Source: Hyphomonadaceae bacterium (lineage in GTDB: Bacteria > Pseudomonadota > Alphaproteobacteria > Rhizobiales > Hyphomicrobiaceae). From it: 64,000 nucleotides of DNA. The position numbers were made by a program, and so were the translations under genes. Below, piece after piece: positions 15,640 through 23,736 of the stretch. The notes under the pieces are model-generated. The model saw only the letters and a list, made by a program, of their open reading frames with translations, did not search any database and was not told the DNA's origin. The stretch covers positions 1 through 64,000 of the forward strand of contig JAIEQJ010000026.1 of NCBI GenBank assembly GCA_019747815.1, read 5' to 3'. Each line of letters starts with the position of its first letter. The stretch's first letter is position 1.

Positions 15640-17211
15640 TCAACCCGCGGTCACGGGCAGGGCCATGAACATTTCGCGCTCGTTGCGCCGGATCAAGGCC
15701 AGCACGTGCTGCTTGTTCTGCCTGGCCGCCTCGTCCAGCGCGGCCATCAGGTCCTGCGGGCTCTGCATCTCCCTGGCGCCGATCTTGAGGATCACGTCAC
15801 CCGGCGCCAAGCCCGCTTCCGCTGCCTTGCCGTTGGGGTCGACGCGGAGCACCGCGAGCCCCTGCTCGCCGATGCCCATCACCCTGGAGGCCGGCGCAAC
15901 CTGGATGCCGAGCTTGCTTGCCGGCTCGCTGCGATCCGAGCCTTGCGCAGCCGAAGCCTTGCGGGCCGTTTGCTCCCGCACCTGGCCGAGCGTGACGCTC
16001 ACCGCCTGCGCCTTGCCATCGCGGGCATACTCGAGCCTGACCGCCGTATTCGGGGTGACGCTGGCAATCCGCCGCGCCAGGTCGCGGGCATCCTTCACGG
16101 CGCCGCCATCGATCGCGGTCACCACGTCGCCGGCCTTGAGGCCGGCCTTGGCGGCGGGGCTGCCGGGCTCGGTGCCCGAGATCAGCGCGCCGGCGGCCTC
16201 CTTCATGCCGAGGCTGCCGGCGATCTCCTTGGTGATGGGCTGAACCTGCACGCCGATCCAGCCGCGCTCCACATATCCGCGCGCCTTGAGCTGAGCGATG
16301 ACCGGCCTGGCGGTCGATGCCGGAATGTCGAACGCGATCCCGATCGATCCGCCCGAAGGGGAGAAAATGGCGGTGTTCACGCCCACCACCTGGCCGGCCA
16401 TGTTGAACGTCGGACCGCCGGAATTGCCGCGATTGACCGCCGCATCGATCTGCAGGAAGTCATCATAGGGGCCCGAGCCGATATCGCGCCCCTGCGCCGA
16501 GACGATGCCCGCCGTGACCGTGCCGCCGAGGCCGAACGGATTACCCATGGCAATCACCCATTCGCCGATCTTGGGCACCTCCGGCGCGAAGGCCACGAAC
16601 GCAAAGGTGTTGCGCCCGCCCTCAACCTTGACAAGCGCGAGATCGGTCTTGGGATCGGTGCCGACGACCTTTGCGGTCAGCGTGGTGCCATCATCCATCA
16701 CCACCTCCACCCTCACCGCGTTGGCGATCACATGATTGTTGGTGACCACGTAGCCGTCGGCGCTGATGAGGAAGCCCGAGCCCTGCCCCTGAGCGAAGAA
16801 CGGACGCCGCGACCCCGGTCCCTGCTCCTGGTCGGGCGGCCCGAACTGGCGGAAGAAGCGCTCGAAGGGCGTGCCCTCCAGGGGATTGGCGCCGCCGTCG
16901 TCGGTCATCACCTGCGGCGTGACGTCGGATTTGACGCGGATGGAGACGACGGCGGGCTTCACGGCCTGCACCAGGTCGACGAAGTTGGGCAGCGCGACGG
17001 CGGCGGACGCGGTGCTGGGCGCCCGGCCGAAGCCGGGGACGCGAGCGGAGGAGGGGGCGCTCTGTGTCGGTGACGGAGCAGCCAACGAGGATGCGGGCGT
17101 CTGCGCCGTCTGTGCGGGGCGGGGCCGCTCGGTTCGCAGCGCGTAGAACAGCAAGCCCAGGAACGCCACGGCCGCGAGGCCGGCGATCCAGCGGTTTCTC
17201 GCTTGGTTCAT
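15640..17211 (-). CDS. Do-like periplasmic serine endoprotease (DegP/DegQ type)
   Basis: A 523-aa envelope protease. It has an N-terminal signal anchor (WIAGLAAVAFLGLLFYAL, residues 8-25), a Pro/Ser/Ala linker to about residue 75, a trypsin-like domain with the triad His160 (TNNHVI), Asp190 (DLALVK) and Ser264 (NRGNSGGP), then two PDZ domains (about 310-400 and 430-515). It degrades or holds misfolded periplasmic proteins. The 'Q-linker' PFERFFRQFGP and the LA-loop region before the protease are typical of the family. GGAGG precedes the ATG. The next gene upstream is the DUF6745 gene, 107 bp away on the same strand. Confidence 0.93.
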   Translation of the reverse strand: MNQARNRWIAGLAAVAFLGLLFYALRTERPRPAQTAQTPASSLAAPSPTQSAPSSARVPGFGRAPSTASAAVALPNFVDLVQAVKPAVVSIRVKSDVTPQVMTDDGGANPLEGTPFERFFRQFGPPDQEQGPGSRRPFFAQGQGSGFLISADGYVVTNNHVIANAVRVEVVMDDGTTLTAKVVGTDPKTDLALVKVEGGRNTFAFVAFAPEVPKIGEWVIAMGNPFGLGGTVTAGIVSAQGRDIGSGPYDDFLQIDAAVNRGNSGGPTFNMAGQVVGVNTAIFSPSGGSIGIAFDIPASTARPVIAQLKARGYVERGWIGVQVQPITKEIAGSLGMKEAAGALISGTEPGSPAAKAGLKAGDVVTAIDGGAVKDARDLARRIASVTPNTAVRLEYARDGKAQAVSVTLGQVREQTARKASAAQGSDRSEPASKLGIQVAPASRVMGIGEQGLAVLRVDPNGKAAEAGLAPGDVILKIGAREMQSPQDLMAALDEAARQNKQHVLALIRRNEREMFMALPVTAG

Positions 17212-17318
17212 GGGTGCCTCCGCATGGATGCCCGGCTGATACGGGCACTTGCACCGCCTTCAATCGACGTCGTCCTTCGGCGGGGCCATGCCAAAGACCA
17301 TGGCGGCCAGCAGGCGCT

Positions 17319-18428
17319 TCAGGTTCGCACCGTCGGACGATAGTGCCGCTCGCTCAAGCCATAGGTCCAGGCGACCGCTTCACGCGGCGTGCGCACGGTC
17401 GGCGGGACCTGCAGGAAATAGCGCTTGTAGGTGCCGTCCGGCTCCGCTGTGCCGTTGATGACCTCCACCGCGGCCCATGCCTCCCACCGCCACCGCTGGC
17501 GCCACAGGATGCCGACGTCATCCTGGGCCACCCGGTAGGCGCCGCCCTGCTCGATGAAGCGCTGTGGGGTCATGACGTCGATCATGCAGCGCCTGATTTG
17601 GGGGTCGTGCGCAGCCTCGATGCTGCGCACGTCGATGCGCTCGCGCTGCTCTATGATGCGCGCCGGAAGCAATATCCCCTTCCAAGCATAGACCTTGCAC
17701 CCGTCGCCGTAGCGCAGCGCCGGGCCGTCCGGTGCATGCAGGCGGCCGTTGACGTCATGGCGAATGAGCTCAGGCCTCTCCATCAGCCAGCAGACGCGCG
17801 CGTGCGGCACGATCCAGGATGCCGAGCGGGCCAGCGTCCACAGGCCCACGAGGGCCTCGGTATGAGGCCGCAGGCCGCCGATATCGTGCAGATACTGCAG
17901 GCTGCCGAGCCACGGTGCCGAGAGGGGGCTGAAGCTGCTTGCCGCGAAGCTCAACCGGCGCCGGCGCCCCGGAAAGAAATCGGCCAGCCGCGTGCGCAGC
18001 GCCGGCTGGGTTCTCTCGCTGATGCGCAAGACCGCCTCGTCGATGCTGGCGGAGAACTCGGCTGCGCGGGAGAGGCCAGGCTCGTTGGCGAGCACCATGC
18101 GCACGGAGAGCGAGATGGCCCGGTCGACGGCGAGCTCCGCCTTGCGCCGCACCGCATCGACAATCAGCGAGCGCACATTGTCGCCCGCCCCGCCGCGCCG
18201 CTTCGCCCAGCCGGACGCGAGATCGGCCGGGCCTCGCTCCCAGACGATCTCGCCCGGTGGGGTCAGGCCGCCGGCCGCATAAGCATTGCGGACCCCATCC
18301 GCAATGCTCTCATGATTGGGGGGCGATGTCGCGCGCCGCAGCGCGGTCCACCGCGCCCCGTAGATGGCAAGTTGAGCCCTCTGCGCCTCGGACAGCGCAG
18401 CGATCTCAATCCGCGACAATAGCCGCAT
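17319..18428 (-). CDS. DUF6745-like protein
   Basis: A 369-aa protein of unknown function resembling DUF6745. The second half carries the family pattern: MERPELIRHDVNGRLHAPDG, then PALRYGDGCKVYAWKGILLPA, a segment ending IRRCMIDVM, and a C-terminal part with DGTYKRYFLQVPPTV. The N-terminal 190 residues are helical (LSRIEIAALSEAQRAQLAIYG; RRKAELAVDRAISLSVRM) and contain a basic patch PGRRRRLS. No signal peptide or membrane segment. The ATG at 18428 lies inside the end of the upstream gene (23-bp overlap), so translation is coupled. Family genes of this type tend to sit next to a short partner as here. Biochemical role unknown. Confidence 0.7.
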   Translation of the reverse strand: MRLLSRIEIAALSEAQRAQLAIYGARWTALRRATSPPNHESIADGVRNAYAAGGLTPPGEIVWERGPADLASGWAKRRGGAGDNVRSLIVDAVRRKAELAVDRAISLSVRMVLANEPGLSRAAEFSASIDEAVLRISERTQPALRTRLADFFPGRRRRLSFAASSFSPLSAPWLGSLQYLHDIGGLRPHTEALVGLWTLARSASWIVPHARVCWLMERPELIRHDVNGRLHAPDGPALRYGDGCKVYAWKGILLPARIIEQRERIDVRSIEAAHDPQIRRCMIDVMTPQRFIEQGGAYRVAQDDVGILWRQRWRWEAWAAVEVINGTAEPDGTYKRYFLQVPPTVRTPREAVAWTYGLSERHYRPTVRT

Positions 18429-18750
18429 CCTTGGGCTCGAGCTCGCGTTGGCGGCGCACGCGGTAGGTGCCTTCGCCCAGCGCGATCGGTGCGTGCTCCT
18501 GATGGCGGAGAGTGGCGGCACCACCCTCGACTTTGAGGTGGCCGATGTAGAGACCCGCGGGAACCTCGCGGGCGAGAGCCTCGTCCCGGAACAACGTCAC
18601 ACGCTCGAAAATAGCATGACGGTGGCCTGTCAGCTCGCCCTCGGCAAGCACCAGGGCCCCGGTGGCGTCGGGTGCGATCATGGTGCCTGAGGGCTCCACA
18701 TCATCGACCCGCTCGATCAGCAAATCGCCTTGGGCGTACATTTCAGTCAT
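18406..18750 (-). CDS. Small beta-rich partner of the DUF6745 protein
   Basis: A 114-aa protein of unknown function. It reads as alternating beta strands: YAQGDLLIERVDDV, ALVLAEGELTGHRHAIFE, then a long loop, GLYIGHLKVEGGAATL, and HQEHAPIALGEGTYRVRRQRE. The paired histidine motifs TGHRH and RHQEH could form a metal site in a cupin-like barrel; this is inference. AGGAG seven bases before the ATG at 18750 fixes the start. It is the first gene of a two-gene unit and its 3' end overlaps the DUF6745 gene by 23 bp. Confidence 0.7.
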   Translation of the reverse strand: MTEMYAQGDLLIERVDDVEPSGTMIAPDATGALVLAEGELTGHRHAIFERVTLFRDEALAREVPAGLYIGHLKVEGGAATLRHQEHAPIALGEGTYRVRRQRELEPKDAAIVAD

Positions 18751-19230
18751 GGCATGGCTCCTGTCCTGACATGGCAACATCGGCTCGCCTGTAGAGACCA
18801 ACCATCCTTGGATCGTTCCGGTTCCTCCAGTCGTGGTTCAATCGCGCTCGAGGCGCTCACGGTGGTTAAAGAAGCTCTTGCGCGACTGCCGCCAGTCCGT
18901 CTGGAAAGCGGACGCTCCTGGCGCCGGACACTTCAGCCCGCAACCCCGGCTCGATGCCGCTGGATGCGCTGGCCCGCGTGCACTCAGGAGCCCAGTTTAA
19001 TTTGGCAACTTTGTGGAGGACAGGCACATAAGCGTGACCGAGCCATGCACCAAGGGGCGCCCTGAACGTTAAGCACGGCACGCGAATGAGTGGTTGAGAT
19101 TGCCTGGAATCTGTGCGGAAATCCCCCACGCGGGTCCGTGCGGCAAGGGCTTTTGGTAAAGGTTGCAGGCTTGAGCGATTCGCCCGACACCGCCGACAAG
19201 GCTCTCCACGCACGCACCAAAGCATCGCCT
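18751..19230. other. Intergenic stretch between the DUF6745 module and kdsD
   Basis: About 480 bp between divergent genes. Open frames in it have unnatural composition (Arg/Ser-rich), so I see no gene. It must hold the leftward promoter of the two-gene module and the rightward kdsD promoter. Base composition is slightly more AT-rich around 19000-19160. No repeat, tRNA or RNA motif was recognised. Confidence 0.55.
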
Positions 19231-20250
19231 ATGCCATCAGCCACCAGCCGTAAACTGCGGGTTGTGCCCTCGGGCGCTGCCGCGCGGGCAACAGCCCTCA
19301 GTTCCGCCCTGCGCACGCTCGATCTCGAATGCGAGGGCCTGCAGCGCCTGCGGGGCGCACTGGACCGGGAGCAGGGCGCAGCCCTCGGCAAGGCCGTGGC
19401 AACCCTGGCCGCGGCCAAGGGCCGTGTCATCGTCACGGGCATCGGCAAGAGCGGGCATGTGGGGCAGAAGATGGCCGCCACCTTTGCCTCGACGGGCACG
19501 CCCGCCTTCTTCGTGCACCCGAGCGAAGCCGGGCACGGCGATCTCGGCATGATCACGCCGGAGGACGCGATCGTGGCCCTGTCGTGGTCGGGCGAGAGCG
19601 TTGAGCTCGGCAACATCCTGACCTACTCGCGGCGCTTCAAGGTGCCGCTCATCGCCATCACCTCACGCGCCGATTCGACGCTGGCCAAGCAGTCCGACGT
19701 GGTGCTGGAGCTGCCGCGCGCCAAGGAGGCCTGCCCGCACGGGCTGGCGCCCACCACCTCCACCACCATGCAGCTCGCACTCGGCGACTGCCTCGCCATC
19801 GCGCTCCTGGAGCACAAGGGCTTCACCGCGCATGACTTCAAGACGTTTCATCCGGGCGGATCGCTGGGTGCCGCCCTCAAGTTCGTCGCCGACATCATGC
19901 ACACGGGCGAGCGCCTGCCGCTGGTCGGCGAGAACGCGCTGATGAGCGCGGCCCTGGTGACGATGACGCAGAAGGCGTTCGGCTGCCTTGGCGTGGTCGA
20001 CAGCAAGGGCAGGCTGGCCGGCGTGATTACCGACGGCGACCTGCGCCGGCACATGGGCGCCGATCTTCTCTCCGCGCGCACGGCCGACATCATGACCAGG
20101 AAACCCAAGGTCGTCACGCCGGGCATGCTCGCGTCCGCTGCGCTGGAAATGCTCAATGCATCGCGCATCACGGCGCTGTTCGTGGTGGACAAGAGCAAGC
20201 CCGTCGGCATCCTGCACGTGCACGATCTGCTGCGTGCCGGCGTGGCCTGA
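19231..20250 (+). CDS. kdsD: D-arabinose-5-phosphate isomerase, KpsF/GutQ family
   Basis: A 339-aa enzyme converting ribulose 5-phosphate to arabinose 5-phosphate, the first step to Kdo for lipopolysaccharide. The SIS sugar-isomerase domain (about 40-190) has VIVTGIGKSGHVGQKMA, the catalytic-loop SEAGHGDLGMI and ALSWSGESVEL. HPGGSLGAAL links it to two CBS domains (about 210-335) ending VDKSKPVGILHVHDLLRAGVA. Length and architecture match KdsD. The open frame runs to 19090, but the ATG at 19231 gives the family length; its ribosome site is poor, so a nearby alternative start is possible. No other Kdo gene is nearby. Confidence 0.88.
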   Translation: MPSATSRKLRVVPSGAAARATALSSALRTLDLECEGLQRLRGALDREQGAALGKAVATLAAAKGRVIVTGIGKSGHVGQKMAATFASTGTPAFFVHPSEAGHGDLGMITPEDAIVALSWSGESVELGNILTYSRRFKVPLIAITSRADSTLAKQSDVVLELPRAKEACPHGLAPTTSTTMQLALGDCLAIALLEHKGFTAHDFKTFHPGGSLGAALKFVADIMHTGERLPLVGENALMSAALVTMTQKAFGCLGVVDSKGRLAGVITDGDLRRHMGADLLSARTADIMTRKPKVVTPGMLASAALEMLNASRITALFVVDKSKPVGILHVHDLLRAGVA

Positions 20251-20275
20251 GGCGCAACGCTGCGCGCTCGTCGCA

Positions 20276-20572
20276 TCAATTCTGGAACACGTCCGCCCAG
20301 TCGGGGTGCTTCTTGCGCTCGGCGTTCACGAACGGGCACAGCACATAGATCTTGACGCCTTCCTTGCGCGCATCCTCCACCAGGCGCGTGGCGAGCAGCC
20401 GGCCGACGCCCTGGCCGCGGAAGACGTCGGGCACCTCGGTGTGATCGGCAATGATGAGGGTGGGGCTGGAGCGGCTGTAGGTCAGCTCGGCCTCGGCGTC
20501 GATGCCGTCCGCACGCGCCACATAGCGGCCCTTGGTGGGTGTTTGCTCGCGGGTGATCTTGGGTTCTGCCAT
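20276..20572 (-). CDS. Small GNAT-type N-acetyltransferase
   Basis: A 98-aa protein of the short YjdJ-like GNAT group. The acetyl-CoA loop VPDVFRGQGVGRLLATRLVEDAR (spread over 23 residues) and the strand KIYVLCPFVNAERKKHPDWADVF are diagnostic; this group carries a conserved Cys and C-P-F motif. It would acetylate a small molecule or protein amine; substrate unknown. It overlaps no neighbour and lies 39 bp downstream of the second NfeD gene, so it is likely the last gene of the leftward SPFH-NfeD-NfeD transcript. ATG at 20572 preferred over the TTG at 20581. Confidence 0.85.
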   Translation of the reverse strand: MAEPKITREQTPTKGRYVARADGIDAEAELTYSRSSPTLIIADHTEVPDVFRGQGVGRLLATRLVEDARKEGVKIYVLCPFVNAERKKHPDWADVFQN

Positions 20573-20611
20573 GGCCCTCAATGCTCCAGCTCGACAAGTC
20601 GAGCCTTTCTA

Positions 20612-21037
20612 TCAGGCCATGGGTGCCAGCTCCACCCGCAACACGTCCCCTCGGGCCGCGGTCACGCGCACCTTCGCGCCGGCCGGCGCATCGGGGCCCT
20701 CCACCATCCACAGCGTGTCGCCGATCCGCACCTTGCCGCGGCCGTGGGTGATCGCCTCCTCGACGATGCCGACCCGGCCGACGAGCTGCGCGGCCCGGCG
20801 GTTGAGGTCGGGCTGGTCGGTCTTCAGGACGGAGGGATGCGCCCAGATGAAATCGATGAGGATATCGGCGATGAGCAGCACGCCGGCGGCGGCCACGTAC
20901 CACCAGCCGCCCGCCTCACCGCGCGCGACGCGCCAGAGACCGGCGAGGGCGAGCCCCGCAGCCGCCCACGGCAGCACCAGGCTGATGAAGGCGACGAGCC
21001 ACGCGAGCGCGCTCGGGTCCTGATCATGCCGTTGCAC
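20612..21037 (-). CDS. NfeD-like membrane protein, second copy
   Basis: A 141-aa protein with two N-terminal membrane segments (AWLVAFISLVLPWAAAGLALAG; WWYVAAAGVLLIADILIDFIW) and a C-terminal OB-fold NfeD domain: GRVGIVEEAITHGRGKVRIGDTLWMVEGP. It is a shortened paralogue of the upstream NfeD protein and shares GRGKVRxGDTLWxxEGPDAPAG with it. NfeD domains sit in the membrane with SPFH proteins and are thought to help form their rafts. The start is GTG at 21037, within a 14-bp overlap with the previous gene, so it is translationally coupled. Confidence 0.85.
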   Translation of the reverse strand: MQRHDQDPSALAWLVAFISLVLPWAAAGLALAGLWRVARGEAGGWWYVAAAGVLLIADILIDFIWAHPSVLKTDQPDLNRRAAQLVGRVGIVEEAITHGRGKVRIGDTLWMVEGPDAPAGAKVRVTAARGDVLRVELAPMA

Positions 21038-21482
21038 GCTCGACCACGAGCACGGTGCCCTTGGCGCCGGTGACGGTCACGCGCGTGCCGGCCGGGGCAT
21101 CCGGCCCCTCCGCGGCCCACAGCGTGTCGCCCACGCGCACCTTGCCGCGGCCGTTCTGGATGGCCTGCTCCACCACCAGCGAGCGGCCGATGTACTGATG
21201 CCCGCGCACGTTGAGGTCGGGCTGGTCGCTGATCGCCACGTCGGGCCGCGCATACTTGCGCACCCAGAACACGGTCAGCACCGAGAGCAGGCCGAACGCC
21301 AGCATCTGCCACTGCCAGGTGAGGCCGGTCAGCAGGCCCAGGAAGCCGATGACGATGGCAGCCAGGCCGAACCACAGGAAATGCACGCCCGGAAGGATAG
21401 TCTCCAGGATCAGCAGGGCTGCGGCCAGGATGAACCAGTTCCAGGGCCCGAGGCTGTAGAGCAATGCAGAGAGGCCTTGCAT
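21024..21482 (-). CDS. NfeD family membrane protein, first copy
   Basis: A 152-aa protein with about four hydrophobic segments in residues 10-80 (WFILAAALLILETILPGVHFLWFGL and IVIGFLGLLTGL are typical NfeD1b features) and the OB-fold C-terminal domain (GRSLVVEQAIQNGRGKVRVGDTLW). NfeD proteins partner SPFH/band-7 proteins and may regulate their assembly. GGGGAGAG precedes the ATG at 21482. It follows the SPFH gene by 41 bp, the standard order for this pair. Confidence 0.9.
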   Translation of the reverse strand: MQGLSALLYSLGPWNWFILAAALLILETILPGVHFLWFGLAAIVIGFLGLLTGLTWQWQMLAFGLLSVLTVFWVRKYARPDVAISDQPDLNVRGHQYIGRSLVVEQAIQNGRGKVRVGDTLWAAEGPDAPAGTRVTVTGAKGTVLVVERATA

Positions 21483-21523
21483 CCGTGTCTCTCCCCAAAA
21501 GTCCGTCCGGGCTCGTCAAGCCC

Positions 21524-22510
21524 TCATGTCGGCGGGACGCTGCCCGTGGCTCGTCCACCCGTGCGGCCGGCAGGTGCCGGGGCACCCTTGCCGAAGGCCT
21601 CGCCGGTGATCTCAGCCAGGCCGGCGAGCGAGCCTATCACGCTCGACGCCTCCAGCGGCATCATGAGGATCTTCTGGTTCGGCGACTTGGCGAGGGCCTC
21701 CAGCGCCTTCACGTAGTTGTTGGCGACGAAGTAGTTGATGGCCTGCACGCTGCCGCCGGCGATGGCCTGGCTCACCATCTCGGTGGCCTTGGCCTCGGCC
21801 TGGGCGGCGCGCTCGCGGGCCTCGGCATCGCGGAAGGCGGCTTCCTTGCGGCCCTCGGCGGCCAGCATCACGGCCTGCTTCTCGCCTTCCGCCTGCAGGA
21901 TGGCGGCCTGCCGGTGGCCTTCGGCCTCCAGGATCTGGGCGCGCTTGTCGCGCTCCGCCTTCATCTGGCGGGCCATGCTGTCGACCAGGTCGCGCGGCGG
22001 GGCGATGTCCTTGATCTCGATGCGGGTGACCTTGACGCCCCAGGGCTCGGTGGCGGCATCGACCACCTGCAGCAGGCGCGCGTTGATCTGGTCGCGGTTG
22101 GCGAGCAGCTCGTCGAGGTCCATGGAGCCCATCACGGTGCGGATGTTGGTCATGGTCAAGTTGACGATGGCGCCGCGCAGTTGGTCGACCTCGTAGGCGG
22201 CCTTGGCGGCGTTCAGAACCTGGTAGAAGTTGACGCCATCGACGGTCACCATGGCGTTGTCCTTGGTGATGATGTCCTGCGAGGGAATGTCGATCACCTG
22301 CTCCTTCATGTTCATCTTGGCGCCGATGCGCTCCATCACCGGGATCAGGATGTGCAGGCCCGGGCCCAGGGTGCGCGTGTAACGGCCGAAGGTCTCCACC
22401 GTGTAGTTGAAGCCTTGCGGCACCATCTTCACCGTGGTCCACAAGGCCACCAGCGCCAGCACGACGACCAGCACCACGAAGACTTCAAAGCCACCGGAGA
22501 AGGGGGTCAT
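21524..22510 (-). CDS. qmcA: SPFH/band-7 (stomatin-like, QmcA family) protein
   Basis: A 328-aa membrane-anchored protein. An N-terminal hydrophobic segment (FEVFVVLVVVLALVALW, residues 8-24) is followed by the SPFH domain: VPQGFNYTVETFGRYTRTL, PGLHILIPVMERIGAKMNM, ITKDNAMVTVDGVNFYQVL and LRGAIVNLTMTNIRTVMGSM. A long Ala/Glu/Lys coiled coil (about 190-255) ends in the flotillin-type region. Such proteins form large oligomeric rings in membrane microdomains and often guard the FtsH protease. It is the first gene of qmcA-nfeD-nfeD-GNAT. The C-terminal tail (GKGAPAPAGRTGGRATGSVPPT, 22 residues) is low complexity. Confidence 0.9.
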   Translation of the reverse strand: MTPFSGGFEVFVVLVVVLALVALWTTVKMVPQGFNYTVETFGRYTRTLGPGLHILIPVMERIGAKMNMKEQVIDIPSQDIITKDNAMVTVDGVNFYQVLNAAKAAYEVDQLRGAIVNLTMTNIRTVMGSMDLDELLANRDQINARLLQVVDAATEPWGVKVTRIEIKDIAPPRDLVDSMARQMKAERDKRAQILEAEGHRQAAILQAEGEKQAVMLAAEGRKEAAFRDAEARERAAQAEAKATEMVSQAIAGGSVQAINYFVANNYVKALEALAKSPNQKILMMPLEASSVIGSLAGLAEITGEAFGKGAPAPAGRTGGRATGSVPPT

Positions 22511-22689
22511 GACAAGACTCTCTTGGTTTAATCTCGCTTAAGATCTAGGTGTGATCTGTAACGAGTTTTAGAGGTCGATTGCGAATTACTGGTAAATGAC
22601 AGGTATATGGAAGGTGAATTGCGAAACGACGCGCAGTAATATTATATGCAATATTTGTAGCGGAACTGTGGCTATAGGCATGCCACGGC
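22511..22689. promoter_or_regulatory. AT-rich gap upstream of qmcA
   Basis: About 180 bp, much more AT-rich than the surroundings, between the qmcA start and the hemH stop (both leftward). It includes runs such as AATATTATATGCAATATT near 22638-22656 and TTTAATCTCGCTTAAGATC near 22527. It is the likely promoter region for the qmcA operon; no exact promoter was fixed. The AT richness could also reflect acquired DNA or protein binding. Confidence 0.5.
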
Positions 22690-23736
22690 TCAGAGCCACC
22701 CCGCCAGCTCGCGGCGCACCATCGCCTCGATCACGCCCATCCCCGCTGGACCGTCGTTCAGGCACGGCACATAGGTGAACGTCTCGCCGCCGTGCTCCAG
22801 GAACTTGGCCCGGTTCTCCATGTCGAGCTCCTCGAGCGTCTCCAGGCAGTCGGCCGAGAACCCAGGCGACACCATCGCCAGGCGCCGGATGCCCAATTTC
22901 GCCAGCCGTTCCACGGTTTCGATGGTGTAGGGCTGCAGCCAAGGGTCGCTGCCGAATTGCGACTGGAACGTCGTGTGCCAGCGTTCGGCCGGCCAGCCGA
23001 GCCGTTCACGCACGAGGCGCGAGGTTTCCTGGCACTGGGTGTAGTAGGGGTCGCCCAGCTCGAAGTACTTCTGCGGCATGCCGTGAAACGACGCGATCAG
23101 CGCCTCCGGCTCGACCTTGCCGGCCGCCAAATGCGTGCGAATGGAGTCGGCGATCGCCTCGATGTAGGCCCGGTCGCCGTAGTAGGGTGGCGCCACCCTG
23201 ATCGCGGGCTGCCGGCGCAGCGCCATGAGCGCGCGAAACGCTTGGTCGCACACCGTTGCGGTGGTGGCCGCGGCATACTGGGGATAGAGCGGCACCAGCA
23301 GGATGCGATCGCAGCCCTCATCATTGAGGGCGCCGATGCGCGCGGCGATGGCCGGGCTGGCATAGCGCATGGCCCAGTCGACGACGATGCGCTCGTTGGC
23401 GAGCGTGGTGGCGAGCTTCTCGGCTTGCGCGCGGGTGATGGTCTTGAGCGGGCCTTCGTTGCGCGCCCGATTCCAGATCTTGTCGTAGTCCCGGCCCTTT
23501 CGGCCCGGCCGCACGGTGAGGATGATGAGGTTGAGGATCGGCCACCACTTGAGGCGAGGCACCTCGATCACCCGCCGGTCGGAGAGAAACTCCTTGAGGT
23601 AGCGCCGCATGGACCAGTAGTCCGTGGCGTCGGGCGTGCCGAGATTGATGATGAGCACGCCGATGCGGCCGCTCGGGAGCGCCGGGTAGGTCTCCGGCGA
23701 GGGTTGCTCACCGGCCGGGCCGGCGGTCGCGGTCAT
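22690..23736 (-). CDS. hemH: Ferrochelatase
   Basis: A 348-aa enzyme that inserts Fe2+ into protoporphyrin IX in the last step of heme synthesis. Family features: IGVLIINLGTPDATDYWSMRRYL, a conserved HemH first block; VDWAMRYASPAI; RILLVPLYPQYAAATTA; the catalytic His218 in SFHGMPQKYFELGDPYYTQC; and SPGFSADCLETLEELDMENR near the end. The start ATG at 23736 overlaps the ugd stop by four bases (ATGA), so the two are translationally coupled; GGCAAGG in the end of ugd supplies the ribosome site. The pairing with a surface-sugar gene has no obvious metabolic sense. Confidence 0.95.
   Translation of the reverse strand: MTATAGPAGEQPSPETYPALPSGRIGVLIINLGTPDATDYWSMRRYLKEFLSDRRVIEVPRLKWWPILNLIILTVRPGRKGRDYDKIWNRARNEGPLKTITRAQAEKLATTLANERIVVDWAMRYASPAIAARIGALNDEGCDRILLVPLYPQYAAATTATVCDQAFRALMALRRQPAIRVAPPYYGDRAYIEAIADSIRTHLAAGKVEPEALIASFHGMPQKYFELGDPYYTQCQETSRLVRERLGWPAERWHTTFQSQFGSDPWLQPYTIETVERLAKLGIRRLAMVSPGFSADCLETLEELDMENRAKFLEHGGETFTYVPCLNDGPAGMGVIEAMVRRELAGWL

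Noticed and set aside
17238-17264. RpoH-like boxes before the degP-type gene (ATTGAAG-N12-CCCGTATC)
   Set aside because: Both boxes deviate from consensus and the spacing is short; too weak to call.
18751-18840. EcfG-type promoter (GGAAC...GTT) before the DUF6745 module
   Set aside because: Spacing is 18 rather than 16-17 and the -10 part lacks the C of CGTT.
18866-19225. 119-codon minus-strand frame in the gap before kdsD
   Set aside because: No ribosome site, Arg/Cys/Ser-rich composition and no family resemblance.
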